Shown: positions 51,664-61,027 of the stretch, piece by piece
Numbering within the stretch: the stretch's first letter is position 1
Layout: each line of letters begins with the position of its first letter
NCBI RefSeq assembly: GCF_001443045.1
Contig: NZ_LKPJ01000003.1
Coordinates: 110,733-174,732, forward strand
DNA: 64,000 nucleotides
Origin: Burkholderia ambifaria
GTDB lineage: Bacteria > Pseudomonadota > Gammaproteobacteria > Burkholderiales > Burkholderiaceae
Reading direction: 5' to 3'
Translations under genes and position numbers: made by a program
The notes under the pieces: generated by a model
Seen by the model: the letters and a program-made list of their open reading frames with translations, nothing else
Database searches by the model: none
Told to the model about the DNA's origin: nothing

Positions 51664-52044
51664 ATGCCCGCGCTGAATCTCGACACCGATGCCGATCGGA
51701 TCGCCGAGCGCCTCGCCGATCCCGACACGCTGCTGGTCGCCTGCCTGTGCGCCGAGTGGTGCGGCACCTGCCGCGACTACCGGACGGCCTTCGACCAGCT
51801 CGCCGATGCCCATCCCGACGCCTGCTTCGCGTGGATCGACATCGAAACCCATGCCGACCGGCTCGACGATCTCGACGTCGAGAATTTCCCTACGATCCTG
51901 ATCGAGGACGCGAACACCGCGCGTTTCTTCGGCACGGTGCTGCCGCACGCGGCGATCGTCGAACGGATGCTGTCCGACCTGAGCGCGGTACCCGGCACGC
52001 CGCACGCACCGAAATTGCGCAACATCCTGAACGTCGAGGCGTAA
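51664..52044 (+). CDS. Thioredoxin-like protein
   Basis: 126 aa. Active site AEWCGTCRDY (Cys33, Cys36) and cis-Pro in NFPTI. No signal peptide, so cytoplasmic. A thiol-disulfide role is likely; partner unknown. 36 bases after dprA. Confidence 0.85.
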   Translation: MPALNLDTDADRIAERLADPDTLLVACLCAEWCGTCRDYRTAFDQLADAHPDACFAWIDIETHADRLDDLDVENFPTILIEDANTARFFGTVLPHAAIVERMLSDLSAVPGTPHAPKLRNILNVEA

Positions 52045-52235
52045 GCCGCGCACCGGCCGGGCGGCTCGTCGCACCGTTGCGCGCGCCGCCGCGCCGGGCG
52101 CTTGCCGCCGTTGCGCCCCCCCTCTATGATGAGCCGCTTTTTGCACGCCGAGCCGCCGTCGCCGCGGCGTGTGCTATAAAGCCGTCGTAAAAGGGACCCA
52201 CACCGGCGAACCCGGTCTACCAACACACACCTGTC

Positions 52236-54833
52236 ATGTCCAAAGCTCTGATCATTGCGGAAAAGCCTTCTGTCGCGAACGACATCGCGCGCGCTTTGGG
52301 CGGCTTTACCAAGCATGACGAATACTTCGAGAGCGACGAATTCGTCCTTTCGTCCGCAGTCGGCCACCTGCTGGAAATCGCCGCCCCGGAAGAGTACGAG
52401 GTCAAGCGCGGGAAATGGAGCTTCGCCCATCTGCCCGTCATCCCCCCGCATTTCGACCTGAACCCGATCGCAAAAAGCGAGTCGCGCCTGAAGGTCCTTA
52501 CCAAGCTGATGAAGCGCAAGGACGTCGATCGCCTGATCAACGCATGTGACGCGGGGCGCGAGGGCGAGCTGATTTTCCGCCTGATCGTGCAGCACGCGAA
52601 GGCGAAGCAGCCGGTCCAGCGTCTGTGGCTGCAGTCGATGACGCCGCAAGCGATCCGCGACGGTTTCGCGCACCTGCGCAGCGACACCGACATGCAGCCG
52701 CTCGCCGACGCCGCACGCTGCCGCTCGGAAGCCGACTGGCTCGTCGGGATCAACGGCACGCGCGCGATGACTGCGTTCAACAGCAAGGGCGGCGGCTTCT
52801 TCCTGACGACCGTTGGCCGCGTTCAGACGCCAACGCTATCGATCGTCGTCGAACGTGAAGAGAAAATCCGCCGATTCATCTCGCGCGACTACTGGGAAGT
52901 GAAGGCCGAGTTCGCGTGCGCGGGCGGCTTCTACGAAGGCAAGTGGTTCGACCCGAAATTCAAGCGCGACGAATTCGATCCGGAAAAACGCGACTCCCGC
53001 CTGTGGAGCCTGCCGGCCGCCGAAACCATCGTCGCCGCGTGCCGCGACCAGGTCGGCACGGTCTCGGAGGAGTCGAAACCGTCGACGCAACTGTCGCCGC
53101 TGCTGTTCGACCTGACGAGCCTGCAGCGCGAGGCGAACAGCCGCTTCGGCTTCTCCGCGAAGAACACGCTCGGCCTCGCGCAGGCGCTGTATGAAAAGCA
53201 CAAGGTGCTGACCTACCCGCGTACCGACGCGCGCGCGCTGCCGGAAGACTACATTTCGACGGTGCAGTCCACGCTCGAGATGCTCAAGGAGAGCCACAAC
53301 TACCTGCCGCATGCGAAGCAGGTGCTCGACAAGGGCTGGGTGAAGCCGAACAAGCGAATCTTCGACAATTCGAAGATCAGCGACCACTTCGCAATCATCC
53401 CGACGCTACAGGCGCCGAAGTCGCTGTCCGAGCCGGAGCAGAAGCTGTACGACATGGTCGTGAAGCGCTTCCTCGCCGTGTTCTTCCCGGCCGCCGAATT
53501 CCGTGTCACGACGCGGATCACCGAAGTCGCCGGCCATCACTTCAAGACCGAAGGCAAGGTGCTCGTCGAGCCGGGCTGGCTGCAGGTGTACGGCCGCGAC
53601 GCCGAAGGCGCGGATGCGAACCTCGTGCCGGTGCAGAAGGACGAGAAGGTGAAGACGGACGAAATCGCCGCCGTCGCGCTCGTCACGAAGCCACCCGCAC
53701 GCTACTCGGAAGCAACGCTGCTGTCCGCGATGGAAGGCGCTGGCAAGCTCGTCGAGGACGACGAGCTGCGCGAGGCGATGGCCGCGAAGGGCCTCGGCAC
53801 GCCGGCCACGCGCGCGGCGATCATCGAAGGCCTGCTGGGCGAGAAGTACCTCGTGCGCGAAGGCCGCGAACTGATCCCGACCGCGAAGGCATTTCAGCTG
53901 ATGACGCTGCTGCGCGGGCTCGGCGTGAAGGAACTGACCGCGCCCGAGCTCACCGGCGAATGGGAATACAAGCTGTCGCAGATGGAGCGCGGCAACCTCG
54001 GGCGCGACGCGTTCATGCAGGAAATTGCCCGCATGACGCAGCAGATCGTCAAGCGCGCGAAGGAATACGATTCCGACACGATCCCCGGCGATTACGCGAC
54101 GCTCGAGACGCCGTGCCCGAACTGCGGTGGCCAGGTGAAGGAAAACTATCGCCGCTTCGCGTGCACGAAGTGCGAGTTCTCGATCTCGAAGATCCCGGGC
54201 AGCCGGCAGTTCGAAATCGCGGAAGTCGAGGAGTTGCTGCGGGAGAAGACCATCGGCCCGCTGTCCGGCTTCCGCAGCAAGATGGGCCGCCCGTTCTCGG
54301 CGATCCTCAAGCTGTCCTTCGACGACGAGACGAAGAACTACAAGCTCGAGTTCGACTTCGGTCAGGACCAGGGCGGCGAGGAAGGCGAGGCGCCCGACTT
54401 TTCCGCGCAGGAACCGGTCGGCGCGTGCCCGAAATGCAAGGGCCGCGTGTTCGAGCACGGGATGAGCTACGTGTGCGAACACTCGGTGGCCAACCCGAAG
54501 ACCTGCGACTTCCGTTCGGGCAAGGTGATCCTGCAGCAGGAAATCACCCGCGAGCAGATGGCCAAGCTGCTCGCCGACGGCCGCACGGATCTACTGCCGA
54601 ACTTCAAGTCGTCGCGCACGGGCCGCAACTTCAAGGCGTTCCTCGTGAAGCAGCCGGACGGCAAGATCGGTTTCGAGTTCGAAAAGAAGGAGCCGAAGGC
54701 CGCTGCCGCGAAGAAGACGGCAAAATCGGCGACGAAGGATGCCGAAACCGTGACGGAAGGCGCCGACGAGAAACCGGCACCGGCTCGCAAGACTGCCGCC
54801 CGCAAGACGACGGCGCGCAAGACGGGCTCGTAA
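52236..54833 (+). CDS. topB: DNA topoisomerase III
   Basis: 865 aa type IA topoisomerase that decatenates DNA. Toprim start ALIIAEKPSVAND, acidic motif CDAGREGELIF, catalytic Tyr in VLTYPRTDAR. Two zinc-ribbon-like segments (CPNCGGQV...CTKCEF near 628; CPKCKGRV...C near 730) and a Lys/Ala/Thr-rich tail (last ~45 residues) follow. Confidence 0.94.
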   Translation: MSKALIIAEKPSVANDIARALGGFTKHDEYFESDEFVLSSAVGHLLEIAAPEEYEVKRGKWSFAHLPVIPPHFDLNPIAKSESRLKVLTKLMKRKDVDRLINACDAGREGELIFRLIVQHAKAKQPVQRLWLQSMTPQAIRDGFAHLRSDTDMQPLADAARCRSEADWLVGINGTRAMTAFNSKGGGFFLTTVGRVQTPTLSIVVEREEKIRRFISRDYWEVKAEFACAGGFYEGKWFDPKFKRDEFDPEKRDSRLWSLPAAETIVAACRDQVGTVSEESKPSTQLSPLLFDLTSLQREANSRFGFSAKNTLGLAQALYEKHKVLTYPRTDARALPEDYISTVQSTLEMLKESHNYLPHAKQVLDKGWVKPNKRIFDNSKISDHFAIIPTLQAPKSLSEPEQKLYDMVVKRFLAVFFPAAEFRVTTRITEVAGHHFKTEGKVLVEPGWLQVYGRDAEGADANLVPVQKDEKVKTDEIAAVALVTKPPARYSEATLLSAMEGAGKLVEDDELREAMAAKGLGTPATRAAIIEGLLGEKYLVREGRELIPTAKAFQLMTLLRGLGVKELTAPELTGEWEYKLSQMERGNLGRDAFMQEIARMTQQIVKRAKEYDSDTIPGDYATLETPCPNCGGQVKENYRRFACTKCEFSISKIPGSRQFEIAEVEELLREKTIGPLSGFRSKMGRPFSAILKLSFDDETKNYKLEFDFGQDQGGEEGEAPDFSAQEPVGACPKCKGRVFEHGMSYVCEHSVANPKTCDFRSGKVILQQEITREQMAKLLADGRTDLLPNFKSSRTGRNFKAFLVKQPDGKIGFEFEKKEPKAAAAKKTAKSATKDAETVTEGADEKPAPARKTAARKTTARKTGS

Positions 54834-54887
54834 CAACCCGGCCGCCGGGGGCTTCCCCGGCGCATTGCACGCCGGTCAAACGGCAAT

Positions 54888-54924
54888 AAAAAACGCGGAT
54901 CGATCGCTCGATCCGCGTTTTTTT
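54888..54924. terminator. Bidirectional terminator after topB
   Basis: Arms AAACGCGGATCGA (54891-54903) and its complement (54908-54920) with TCGC loop, flanked by A- and T-runs. Serves topB and the converging lysR gene. Confidence 0.9.
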
Positions 54925-54963
54925 CTTTGGTGCCGGCCGCTTCAATACGCGGCCGCCGCGCCG

Positions 54964-56013
54964 TTACAGCGGAGACGGCACCGCAACGCGCGCGCGCGGC
55001 GCACGCGCGAGACGCGGCTGCAGGTTCGGGTCGGTCGACTCGGCCGGCTCGGCACGCATCTCGACGCCGATCGGCGCAGGCGCCGCACCCTGTGCAGCCC
55101 ACTGTTCGCCCATCATCGCGTCGGTCGAGTGGCTGAAATACTCGACGAGGTGGTCGATGAACGTGCGCACCTTCGCGGGCAGGTGGCGCCGGCTCGGATA
55201 CGCGATGTTGATCTCGACCTGCGGCAGCCGGAAATCCGGCAGCAGCCGCACCAGCGCACCGCGCGCGATGTCGCTGCCGATCAGGTAGCTCGGCAGGATC
55301 GCAACACCCATCCCGAGCAGCGCGAACTGGCGCAGCATCGCGGTGTTGTTCGCGACGATCACGTTGGTCGGGCGCACGCGCACTTCGCCATCCGGCCCCG
55401 TGAACACGCGCTCGTCGCCCCAGTATTCGGTCGGCAGGCTCAGCGCCGGATGCTCGGCGAGCTGTTCCGGGTGGGTCGGCACGCCGTGTTTTTCCAGGTA
55501 GCTCGGCGTCGCGCACACGGTCATGCAGCCCGTGGTCAGCCGCCGCGTGACGATGCTCGCGCTGCGCATCTGGCGCGTGACGACGATGCCGACGTCGAAA
55601 CCTTCCTCGACGAGATCGACCTGGCGGTCGACCAGCGTCAGATCCGGCACCACTTTCGGGAAATTCTCCGTGTACGACTGCAGGACAGGAGCAAGGTTGT
55701 GCAGGCCGAACACGACCGGCGCGACGATGCGCAACGTGCCGACCGGCTCGTGATTGCGCGCGACGACCATCTGCTCGACATCTTCGAGCTCATCGAGAAT
55801 CTGGCGCGCCCGCTCCAGATAGACCTGGCCCGACTCCGTCAGTGAAAGGCTGCGCGTGGTGCGGTTCAGCAACCGCGTGCCGAGCCGGCCTTCCAGATCG
55901 GCAACGTGACGCGTCGCGACCGCGTTGGAGATATCCATTGCACTCGCGGCCCGCGCGAAACTGCCGAGATCCGCAACCTTGACGAACACGCGCATCGACT
56001 GCAAATGATCCAT
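54964..56013 (-). CDS. LysR-family transcriptional regulator
   Basis: 349 aa. N-terminal winged HTH (FARAASAMDISNAVATRHVADLEGRLGTRLLNR), C-terminal effector domain (~90-295). A Pro/Ala-rich tail of ~50 residues is longer than usual. AGGAG six bases before ATG 56013. Divergent from the hydroxyacid dehydrogenase, a possible target. Confidence 0.92.
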   Translation of the reverse strand: MDHLQSMRVFVKVADLGSFARAASAMDISNAVATRHVADLEGRLGTRLLNRTTRSLSLTESGQVYLERARQILDELEDVEQMVVARNHEPVGTLRIVAPVVFGLHNLAPVLQSYTENFPKVVPDLTLVDRQVDLVEEGFDVGIVVTRQMRSASIVTRRLTTGCMTVCATPSYLEKHGVPTHPEQLAEHPALSLPTEYWGDERVFTGPDGEVRVRPTNVIVANNTAMLRQFALLGMGVAILPSYLIGSDIARGALVRLLPDFRLPQVEINIAYPSRRHLPAKVRTFIDHLVEYFSHSTDAMMGEQWAAQGAAPAPIGVEMRAEPAESTDPNLQPRLARAPRARVAVPSPL

Positions 56014-56439
56014 AAACGACTCCTGCCGCTGTTACAACTTCAAAAAGTTGAAGCAAATGCGTAATTCTCCTACGACAGCGGAAATGATGCAGAGTTGCTC
56101 AACAACGCCGCGGTTGACGATAAAAATAGTCAAAAATCCTCACTCATCGCGAATGGATGATCCAATTATTCTGATTGGAGCAACAATTGGGTGAACCTCG
56201 TCGGGTAAACGGCTGAATCAGGAAGGACGTGTTTGATGCGACACAGCAGCGCACCCCGCCGCCCCGTACGAGAGCGCCGCGGAGTCAGGCCGGCGCCGAT
56301 TGCGGCGGAGCGTAACAACCTGTTAAAAAGACACCACGATGTGCGCCGACGTAGCATCATGTCGGCCCCGGCCGGGCGGGACGGGTGCGCGACGTGCGCC
56401 GCCGCCACCGCCGCTTTCAACGCGCGACTCCCGCTGATC
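56014..56439. other. 426-bp divergent region lysR / hydroxyacid dehydrogenase
   Basis: A/T-richer from 56040 to 56210. Contains TTGACG at 56114 without a matching -10, and short ATTG/CAAT inverted repeats near 56175-56190 that could be LysR sites. No gene supported; the frame open from 56233 lacks homology before 56440. Confidence 0.5.
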
Positions 56440-57453
56440 ATGAAAATTGCCATCCTCGACGACTACCAGGACGCCGTCCGCAAGCTGAACTGCTTCGAGA
56501 TGCTTGCCGAGCACGATGTAAAGGTCTTCAACAATACGGTGCGCGGCCTGGGACAACTCGCGAGCCGTCTGGCGGAAGTCGAGGCGCTCGTGCTGATTCG
56601 CGAACGCACGCCGATTTCGTCGCAACTGCTCGCCAAGCTGCCGAACCTGCGCATGATCAGCCAGACCGGCCGAATTTCGAGCCACATCGACCTCGAAGCG
56701 TGTACCGACCGCGGCATCGCGGTGCTCGAAGGCACAGGTTCGCCGGTCGCGCCGGCCGAACTGACCTGGGCGCTCGTGATGGCCGCCCAGCGCCGCATTC
56801 CGCAATACGTCGCGAACCTGAAGCAGGGTGCGTGGCAGCAGTCGGGCCTGAAGACGTCGGCGCTGCCGCCGAACTTCGGCCTCGGCCAGGTGCTGCGCGG
56901 CCAGACGCTCGGCATCTGGGGCTACGGCAAGATCGGCCGGCTGGTCGCCGGATATGGCAAGGCGTTCGGGATGAACGTGCTGATCTGGGGTCGCGAGCAT
57001 TCGCTCGAAGCCGCACGCGCCGACGGCTACACGGCCGCCGAAAGCCGCGAGGCGCTGTTCGAGCAGAGCGACGTGCTGTCGCTGCACCTGCGCATGCACG
57101 ATGACACGCGCGGAATCGTCAAGCAGGAAGACCTGATGCGGATGAAGCCGACGTCGCTGCTCGTCAACACGAGCCGCGCGGAGCTGCTCGAGGAAAACGC
57201 GCTCGTCAACGCGCTGTCGCACAACCGCCCGGGGATGGTCGCGATCGACGTGTTCGAAAGCGAGCCGATCCTGCAGGGCTACAGCCTGCTGCGGATGGAA
57301 AACGTGATCTGCACGCCGCACATCGGCTACGTCGAACGCGAAAGCTACGAACTCTATTTCAGCGCGGCGTTCCGGAACATCCTTGCGTTCGACCAGGGCG
57401 ACCTGTCGAGCGTCGTCAACCCGGAAGCGCTGACGCCGCGCCGCGTGCGTTGA
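56440..57453 (+). CDS. D-2-hydroxyacid dehydrogenase family protein
   Basis: 337 aa. NAD-dependent oxidoreductase of 2-keto/2-hydroxy acids (phosphoglycerate/formate dehydrogenase-like). Nucleotide motif LGIWGYGKIGRLVAGYG (~160), catalytic Arg in NTSRAELLEE, Glu in DVFESEPI, His in CTPHIGYV. MKIAILDDYQDAVRK is the typical start. Substrate unknown. Confidence 0.9.
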   Translation: MKIAILDDYQDAVRKLNCFEMLAEHDVKVFNNTVRGLGQLASRLAEVEALVLIRERTPISSQLLAKLPNLRMISQTGRISSHIDLEACTDRGIAVLEGTGSPVAPAELTWALVMAAQRRIPQYVANLKQGAWQQSGLKTSALPPNFGLGQVLRGQTLGIWGYGKIGRLVAGYGKAFGMNVLIWGREHSLEAARADGYTAAESREALFEQSDVLSLHLRMHDDTRGIVKQEDLMRMKPTSLLVNTSRAELLEENALVNALSHNRPGMVAIDVFESEPILQGYSLLRMENVICTPHIGYVERESYELYFSAAFRNILAFDQGDLSSVVNPEALTPRRVR

Positions 57454-57492
57454 CCAGTGCGGGCCGCGCGCGCCGCGGCCCCGCTCCCGCCT

Positions 57493-58359
57493 TCAGGCCG
57501 TCACACGGCCGCCCGTCCTCGCGTCGACGCGCGTGAGGAAATGCTCGCCGTCGCGCCGCCCGAGGTCGTATGCATGCCGCATCTGCGACGGACTCGTGTA
57601 ATCCCAGCTCGAAATCGGCACCTTGCTCGACGGTTGTACGTATAGCCGCCGCTGGTCGCCATGCGCAACCGTGAACATCTGCGGGCGCGGATACAGCCGC
57701 GTGACGAGCACCAGCACGTCGCCCGGCGACGGGTCGAGCGCGTCGACCGGCACGTTGTCGACCATCCCGCCGTCGAGCACCGGCCGGCCGCCGCGCCGCA
57801 GCACCGGCGTGAACGGCGGCGTGCACGACGATTGCAGGATCAGGTCGGCGAGTTCGTCGACGCTCGTGCAGGCCTGCGCGCGCACGAACTCGGGCCGGAA
57901 GCCGAGCGTGCGCCCGAGCGTCGGGTGCAGCGTCTTGCGCACGTACTTTTCGATGTTGTACGCGACGAGGCCCGCGGCGACCGCGCTGCGTGCGCCGAGC
58001 CAGCGCGGCACGTGCGACACGCCGATGCGGATCTCCGGTGCGCCGGCGAGCTGCGCGAACGGCTCGCCGTAGATGTCGAGCAGCGCCTGGCGGTAGATCC
58101 GGTAATGCGGGAACACGGGCTCGCGCCCGAACAGGTTGCCCCAGTACGCGTTCTTGCGGTTGTGGCGCAGCGCTTCCTCGTAATAGCGCATCACCCACGC
58201 GGCGTCGCGCGTATACAGCATGCAGGCCGTCGCCGCGCCGGCCGAGATGCCGGCAATCACGCGCGGGCGCAAGCCGAGCGCCGGCTGCGCGACGTCCCAG
58301 AAGCCGGCCTGCCACCAGCAGCGATTGCCGCCTCCCGCGAAGACGATCTGGTCGAACAT
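57493..58359 (-). CDS. Patatin-like phospholipase
   Basis: 288 aa. Ser-Asp lipid acyl hydrolase: oxyanion loop FAGGGNRCWWQAG, nucleophile GISAGAA, and Asp in LDGGMVDNVP. No signal peptide. Nine bases downstream of the thioesterase gene, so the two may act together on acyl chains; unproven. Confidence 0.9.
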   Translation of the reverse strand: MFDQIVFAGGGNRCWWQAGFWDVAQPALGLRPRVIAGISAGAATACMLYTRDAAWVMRYYEEALRHNRKNAYWGNLFGREPVFPHYRIYRQALLDIYGEPFAQLAGAPEIRIGVSHVPRWLGARSAVAAGLVAYNIEKYVRKTLHPTLGRTLGFRPEFVRAQACTSVDELADLILQSSCTPPFTPVLRRGGRPVLDGGMVDNVPVDALDPSPGDVLVLVTRLYPRPQMFTVAHGDQRRLYVQPSSKVPISSWDYTSPSQMRHAYDLGRRDGEHFLTRVDARTGGRVTA

Positions 58360-58367
58360 CGCGCGGC

Positions 58368-58772
58368 TCAGCCGACGAGCGCGTAGGTCGACGTCGCGTG
58401 AACGGCCATCTTGCCGTCCTCGTCGAACAGCTCGACTTCGCCGAATACCAGGTTGCGGCCCATCCGCAGCACGCGCGCGGTGACGAGCACGTCGCCCTTG
58501 CGCACCGGCCGCATGAAGTTCGTGTTCAGCGATACGGTCGTCATCGGCCGGAACTCGCCGAGCGCGGCCGAGATCGCCACCACCATCGCGGTGTCGGCGG
58601 CGGCCGTGAACACCTGGCCGCAGATGATGCCGCCCGAATGACGGAATTCGCCGGAAAACGGCAGGCGCATCGTGACGCTGTCGTCGCCGATCGATACGGG
58701 GACCAGACCAAGCGAGCGGACCCACGGGGCCAGCAGGCGATCCAGCAATTCGCGGACTGCGTTTTCGTCCAT
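58368..58772 (-). CDS. PaaI-family hotdog thioesterase
   Basis: 134 aa. Hotdog fold, acyl-CoA thioesterase: HSGGIICGQVFTAAADTAM and SLNTNFMRPVRKGDV. Start MDENAVREL at 58772. Substrate unknown. Confidence 0.88.
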   Translation of the reverse strand: MDENAVRELLDRLLAPWVRSLGLVPVSIGDDSVTMRLPFSGEFRHSGGIICGQVFTAAADTAMVVAISAALGEFRPMTTVSLNTNFMRPVRKGDVLVTARVLRMGRNLVFGEVELFDEDGKMAVHATSTYALVG

Positions 58773-58921
58773 CTTCGAATGTCCAGAAAACGTTGCGCGA
58801 CCGCCGCGCAACGAGTGTGGACGTCATCATACCGGGAGCGCGCCAACTGCGATGGCTCGTTACCGCGCCGACAGCCGCCGTAGGGGTCACGAAATATTTT
58901 GACGGAATTTGCAGAAAGCAC

Positions 58922-58950
58922 TTGCCAAGACCGAAATACCCATGCATAAT
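58922..58950 (+). promoter_or_regulatory. tRNA-Lys promoter
   Basis: TTGCCA (58922-58927), 17-base spacer, CATAAT (58945-58950), 14 bases before the tRNA. Confidence 0.8.
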
Positions 58951-58963
58951 CTTTCTTCTGTTG

Positions 58964-59039
58964 GGGGCGTTAGCTCAGTTGGTAGAGCAGCGGACTCTTA
59001 ATCCGTAGGTCGAGTGTTCGAGTCACTCACGCCCCACCA
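58964..59039 (+). tRNA. tRNA-Lys (CTT)
   Basis: 76 nt with encoded CCA. Acceptor GGGGCGT/ACGCCCC, anticodon loop CTCTTAA (anticodon CTT), T-loop GTTCGAGTC. Confidence 0.97.
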
Positions 59040-59048
59040 GGAATTCCG

Positions 59049-59081
59049 AAGCCCGGTTAGCGAAAGCTAACCGGGCTTTTT
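59049..59081 (+). terminator. tRNA-Lys terminator
   Basis: Perfect arms AGCCCGGTTAGC / GCTAACCGGGCT around a GAAA tetraloop, then TTTT. Confidence 0.93.
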
Positions 59082-59387
59082 CCATTGGTTTCGCACACCT
59101 TTCGGCGCCGCCCGGCCGCTGTCGCATCACGGCAGGCAATCACATACATGCCTCCTCGCCCATACACTTTCCGCTAGAATCGTCCGATAAATATCACATG
59201 GCCGTCACGGTGATCGCCGTATCGCCGCCGGCTCTGAGAGAGCATGGGACGTTACACATGGAATCATCCGAGCGAGACGCGACCATTCAAAGGGCATGGT
59301 CGCGCCGATATCGGCGCGCACGTCGAGTCGCGCCCGCCCCCCGATCGCATCCGGACCCGTCGCAGGACGCGCGCAGCGGATCCGCTC
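59082..59387. other. 306-bp gap between tRNA-Lys and the DUF3592 gene
   Basis: No gene or clear promoter; an in-frame extension of the DUF3592 frame to 59244 has no homology. Confidence 0.45.
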
Positions 59388-60293
59388 ATGCTGCGTAAGG
59401 ACGCCCTCGTCGCGTTCGCGCTCGGCATTGCGCTGCTCGTGGTCGCGGCCGCGCTCGCCGTCATCGCGAGCCGCGCGGCCGGCCATCTGCTCCGCGCGCC
59501 GGGCACGGTCGTGCGCATCGTGCAGGACAACGACGCGATGCGTGCATATCGTCCGATCGTCACCTATCTCGCGAACGACGGCCAGCGCCACGAAGTCGTC
59601 GGCAATACCGCATCGACGGTCCCGGCGTACGACATCGGCGAAAGCGTCGACATTCTGGTCGACCCGGACCATCCGAACCGTCCCGTGCTCATCGACGATT
59701 TCGCGCAACGCTGGTTTCCCGTCGCGGTCCCGGCACTGCTCGCGGTCGTGTCGCTTGCGATCGGCAGCCTGCTGTACGTGAACGAGCGCCGCAGCCGGCA
59801 ACTCGACACGCTTTCCGCACTGGCCGCACGCAAGGCGGTCCGGCGCCGCTGGAACATCGCGATCGTGCTGGTACCGATCGCGATCGGCACCGGCTTCCTG
59901 GCCAGCGCCGGCGCAGTCGGGCTGCGCCAGTGGCAGATCGCCCGCCATTACGCGCACTCGACCGGTCATGTCGTCGAGATCGCCGAAACAACACACTCGC
60001 CCCGCGCCCGCACATCACTCTATTCAGTGAGCATCGCGTTCACGACCGACAGCGGCCGCCTGGTCACGTTCGCACAAGACTCGACGTCATCGCATCCCGG
60101 GCTGTACGAAGGCGAAATCGTCAACGTGCTGTACGACCCGGTCACGCCCGAGCGCGCAGTCGTCGACCGGTTCTGGGATCGATGGGAACTCACGGCAATC
60201 CTGTTCGCGATCGGCACGCCGTTCCTCGTCGCCGGACTGTTCGTCGCAGGCGTGCTGTGGCCGGAGCACCGGCCGCTCGAAATCGCCGAATGA
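59388..60293 (+). CDS. Membrane protein with two DUF3592-type domains
   Basis: 301 aa. Two copies of the same unit: membrane helix, then ~75-residue extracytoplasmic domain (LLRAPGTVVRIV...VDILVDPDHPNRPVL and YAHSTGHVVEIA...VNVLYDPVTPERAVV), and a final helix. Function unknown. ATG 59388 (AGCGGA upstream) is preferred to upstream codons. Confidence 0.8.
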   Translation: MLRKDALVAFALGIALLVVAAALAVIASRAAGHLLRAPGTVVRIVQDNDAMRAYRPIVTYLANDGQRHEVVGNTASTVPAYDIGESVDILVDPDHPNRPVLIDDFAQRWFPVAVPALLAVVSLAIGSLLYVNERRSRQLDTLSALAARKAVRRRWNIAIVLVPIAIGTGFLASAGAVGLRQWQIARHYAHSTGHVVEIAETTHSPRARTSLYSVSIAFTTDSGRLVTFAQDSTSSHPGLYEGEIVNVLYDPVTPERAVVDRFWDRWELTAILFAIGTPFLVAGLFVAGVLWPEHRPLEIAE

Positions 60294-60331
60294 CGAACGC
60301 GAAGCCGAGCCGTCAACGTCGCGCCCCACCC

Positions 60332-60946
60332 TCACCGCTCCCTGAACGCCTCCACCTTCGCGCGGTTCCCGCACGTGCGCATGTCGCACCAGCGTCGCCC
60401 GACGCCGCGGCCGCGATCGACGAAGAACCAGGTACAACGGCCGCACTGCCGCACACGCGCGAAGTCGTCGCCGCGCAGGAGATGCTCGAACCCGAGCGCG
60501 GCCGCATCGATCCAGCGCGACGCGGCGCGCGCATCAGGGCGCCACGCGAAGCGGCCATCGACCGCGTCGAATGTGCTGCGCCCGATCGCATCGCGAATCG
60601 CCACGGCGAGCCGGTCCACCGCTCGCGCGCCTGCGCTGCCGCCGTCGCCGGCCGTGAGGTACGTGAGCGCCGCATACGCATCCTCGCGAAATCCATGCAG
60701 CGCGGCGAGTTCATCTGCGCCATCCTGCCGCGGATGACGCAGGAACCGCGTCAGGTCGGCCGCCTCCAGCAACCCTGACTTTCCGGCCCACGCACGCACG
60801 GCCAGCCAGTCGACGAACTTGTCGTCGGCGCGCGTCCTGCCCGTGTCGGCCACCGTGTTCAGGAAATCGAGCGCCGGATGGCCGCCGACGAAATCGGCCG
60901 CGCTCCATGCGTGCGCCTGTCGCGCAGGCTCGTGTCGAGTAACCAT
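60332..60946 (-). CDS. CGNR zinc-finger/ABATE-domain regulator
   Basis: 204 aa. N-terminal ABATE-type domain (HPALDFLNTVADTG) and a C-terminal zinc finger CGRCTWFF...WCDMRTCGNR (four Cys, CGNR signature). Probable stress-response or repressor-type DNA-binding protein. Divergent from the hydrolase, with operator-like repeats between. Confidence 0.88.
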   Translation of the reverse strand: MVTRHEPARQAHAWSAADFVGGHPALDFLNTVADTGRTRADDKFVDWLAVRAWAGKSGLLEAADLTRFLRHPRQDGADELAALHGFREDAYAALTYLTAGDGGSAGARAVDRLAVAIRDAIGRSTFDAVDGRFAWRPDARAASRWIDAAALGFEHLLRGDDFARVRQCGRCTWFFVDRGRGVGRRWCDMRTCGNRAKVEAFRER

Positions 60947-60978
60947 TTATTTCAGCCTATAGGTTTCATATCCGGATG

Positions 60979-61013
60979 AACAGGCGTAACCTGTTAATAA
61001 TCAAAACAGGTTA
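60979..61013. promoter_or_regulatory. Three-half-site operator between the CGNR regulator and the hydrolase
   Basis: AACAGG (60979-60984), CCTGTT (60990-60995) and AACAGG (61005-61010) alternate in orientation. The second and third extend to perfect nine-base arms TAACCTGTT / AACAGGTTA. It lies 33 bases from the regulator start and just before the hydrolase ribosome site (GGAGG at 61018). Confidence 0.65.
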
Positions 61014-61027
61014 GCACGGAGGCGCCG

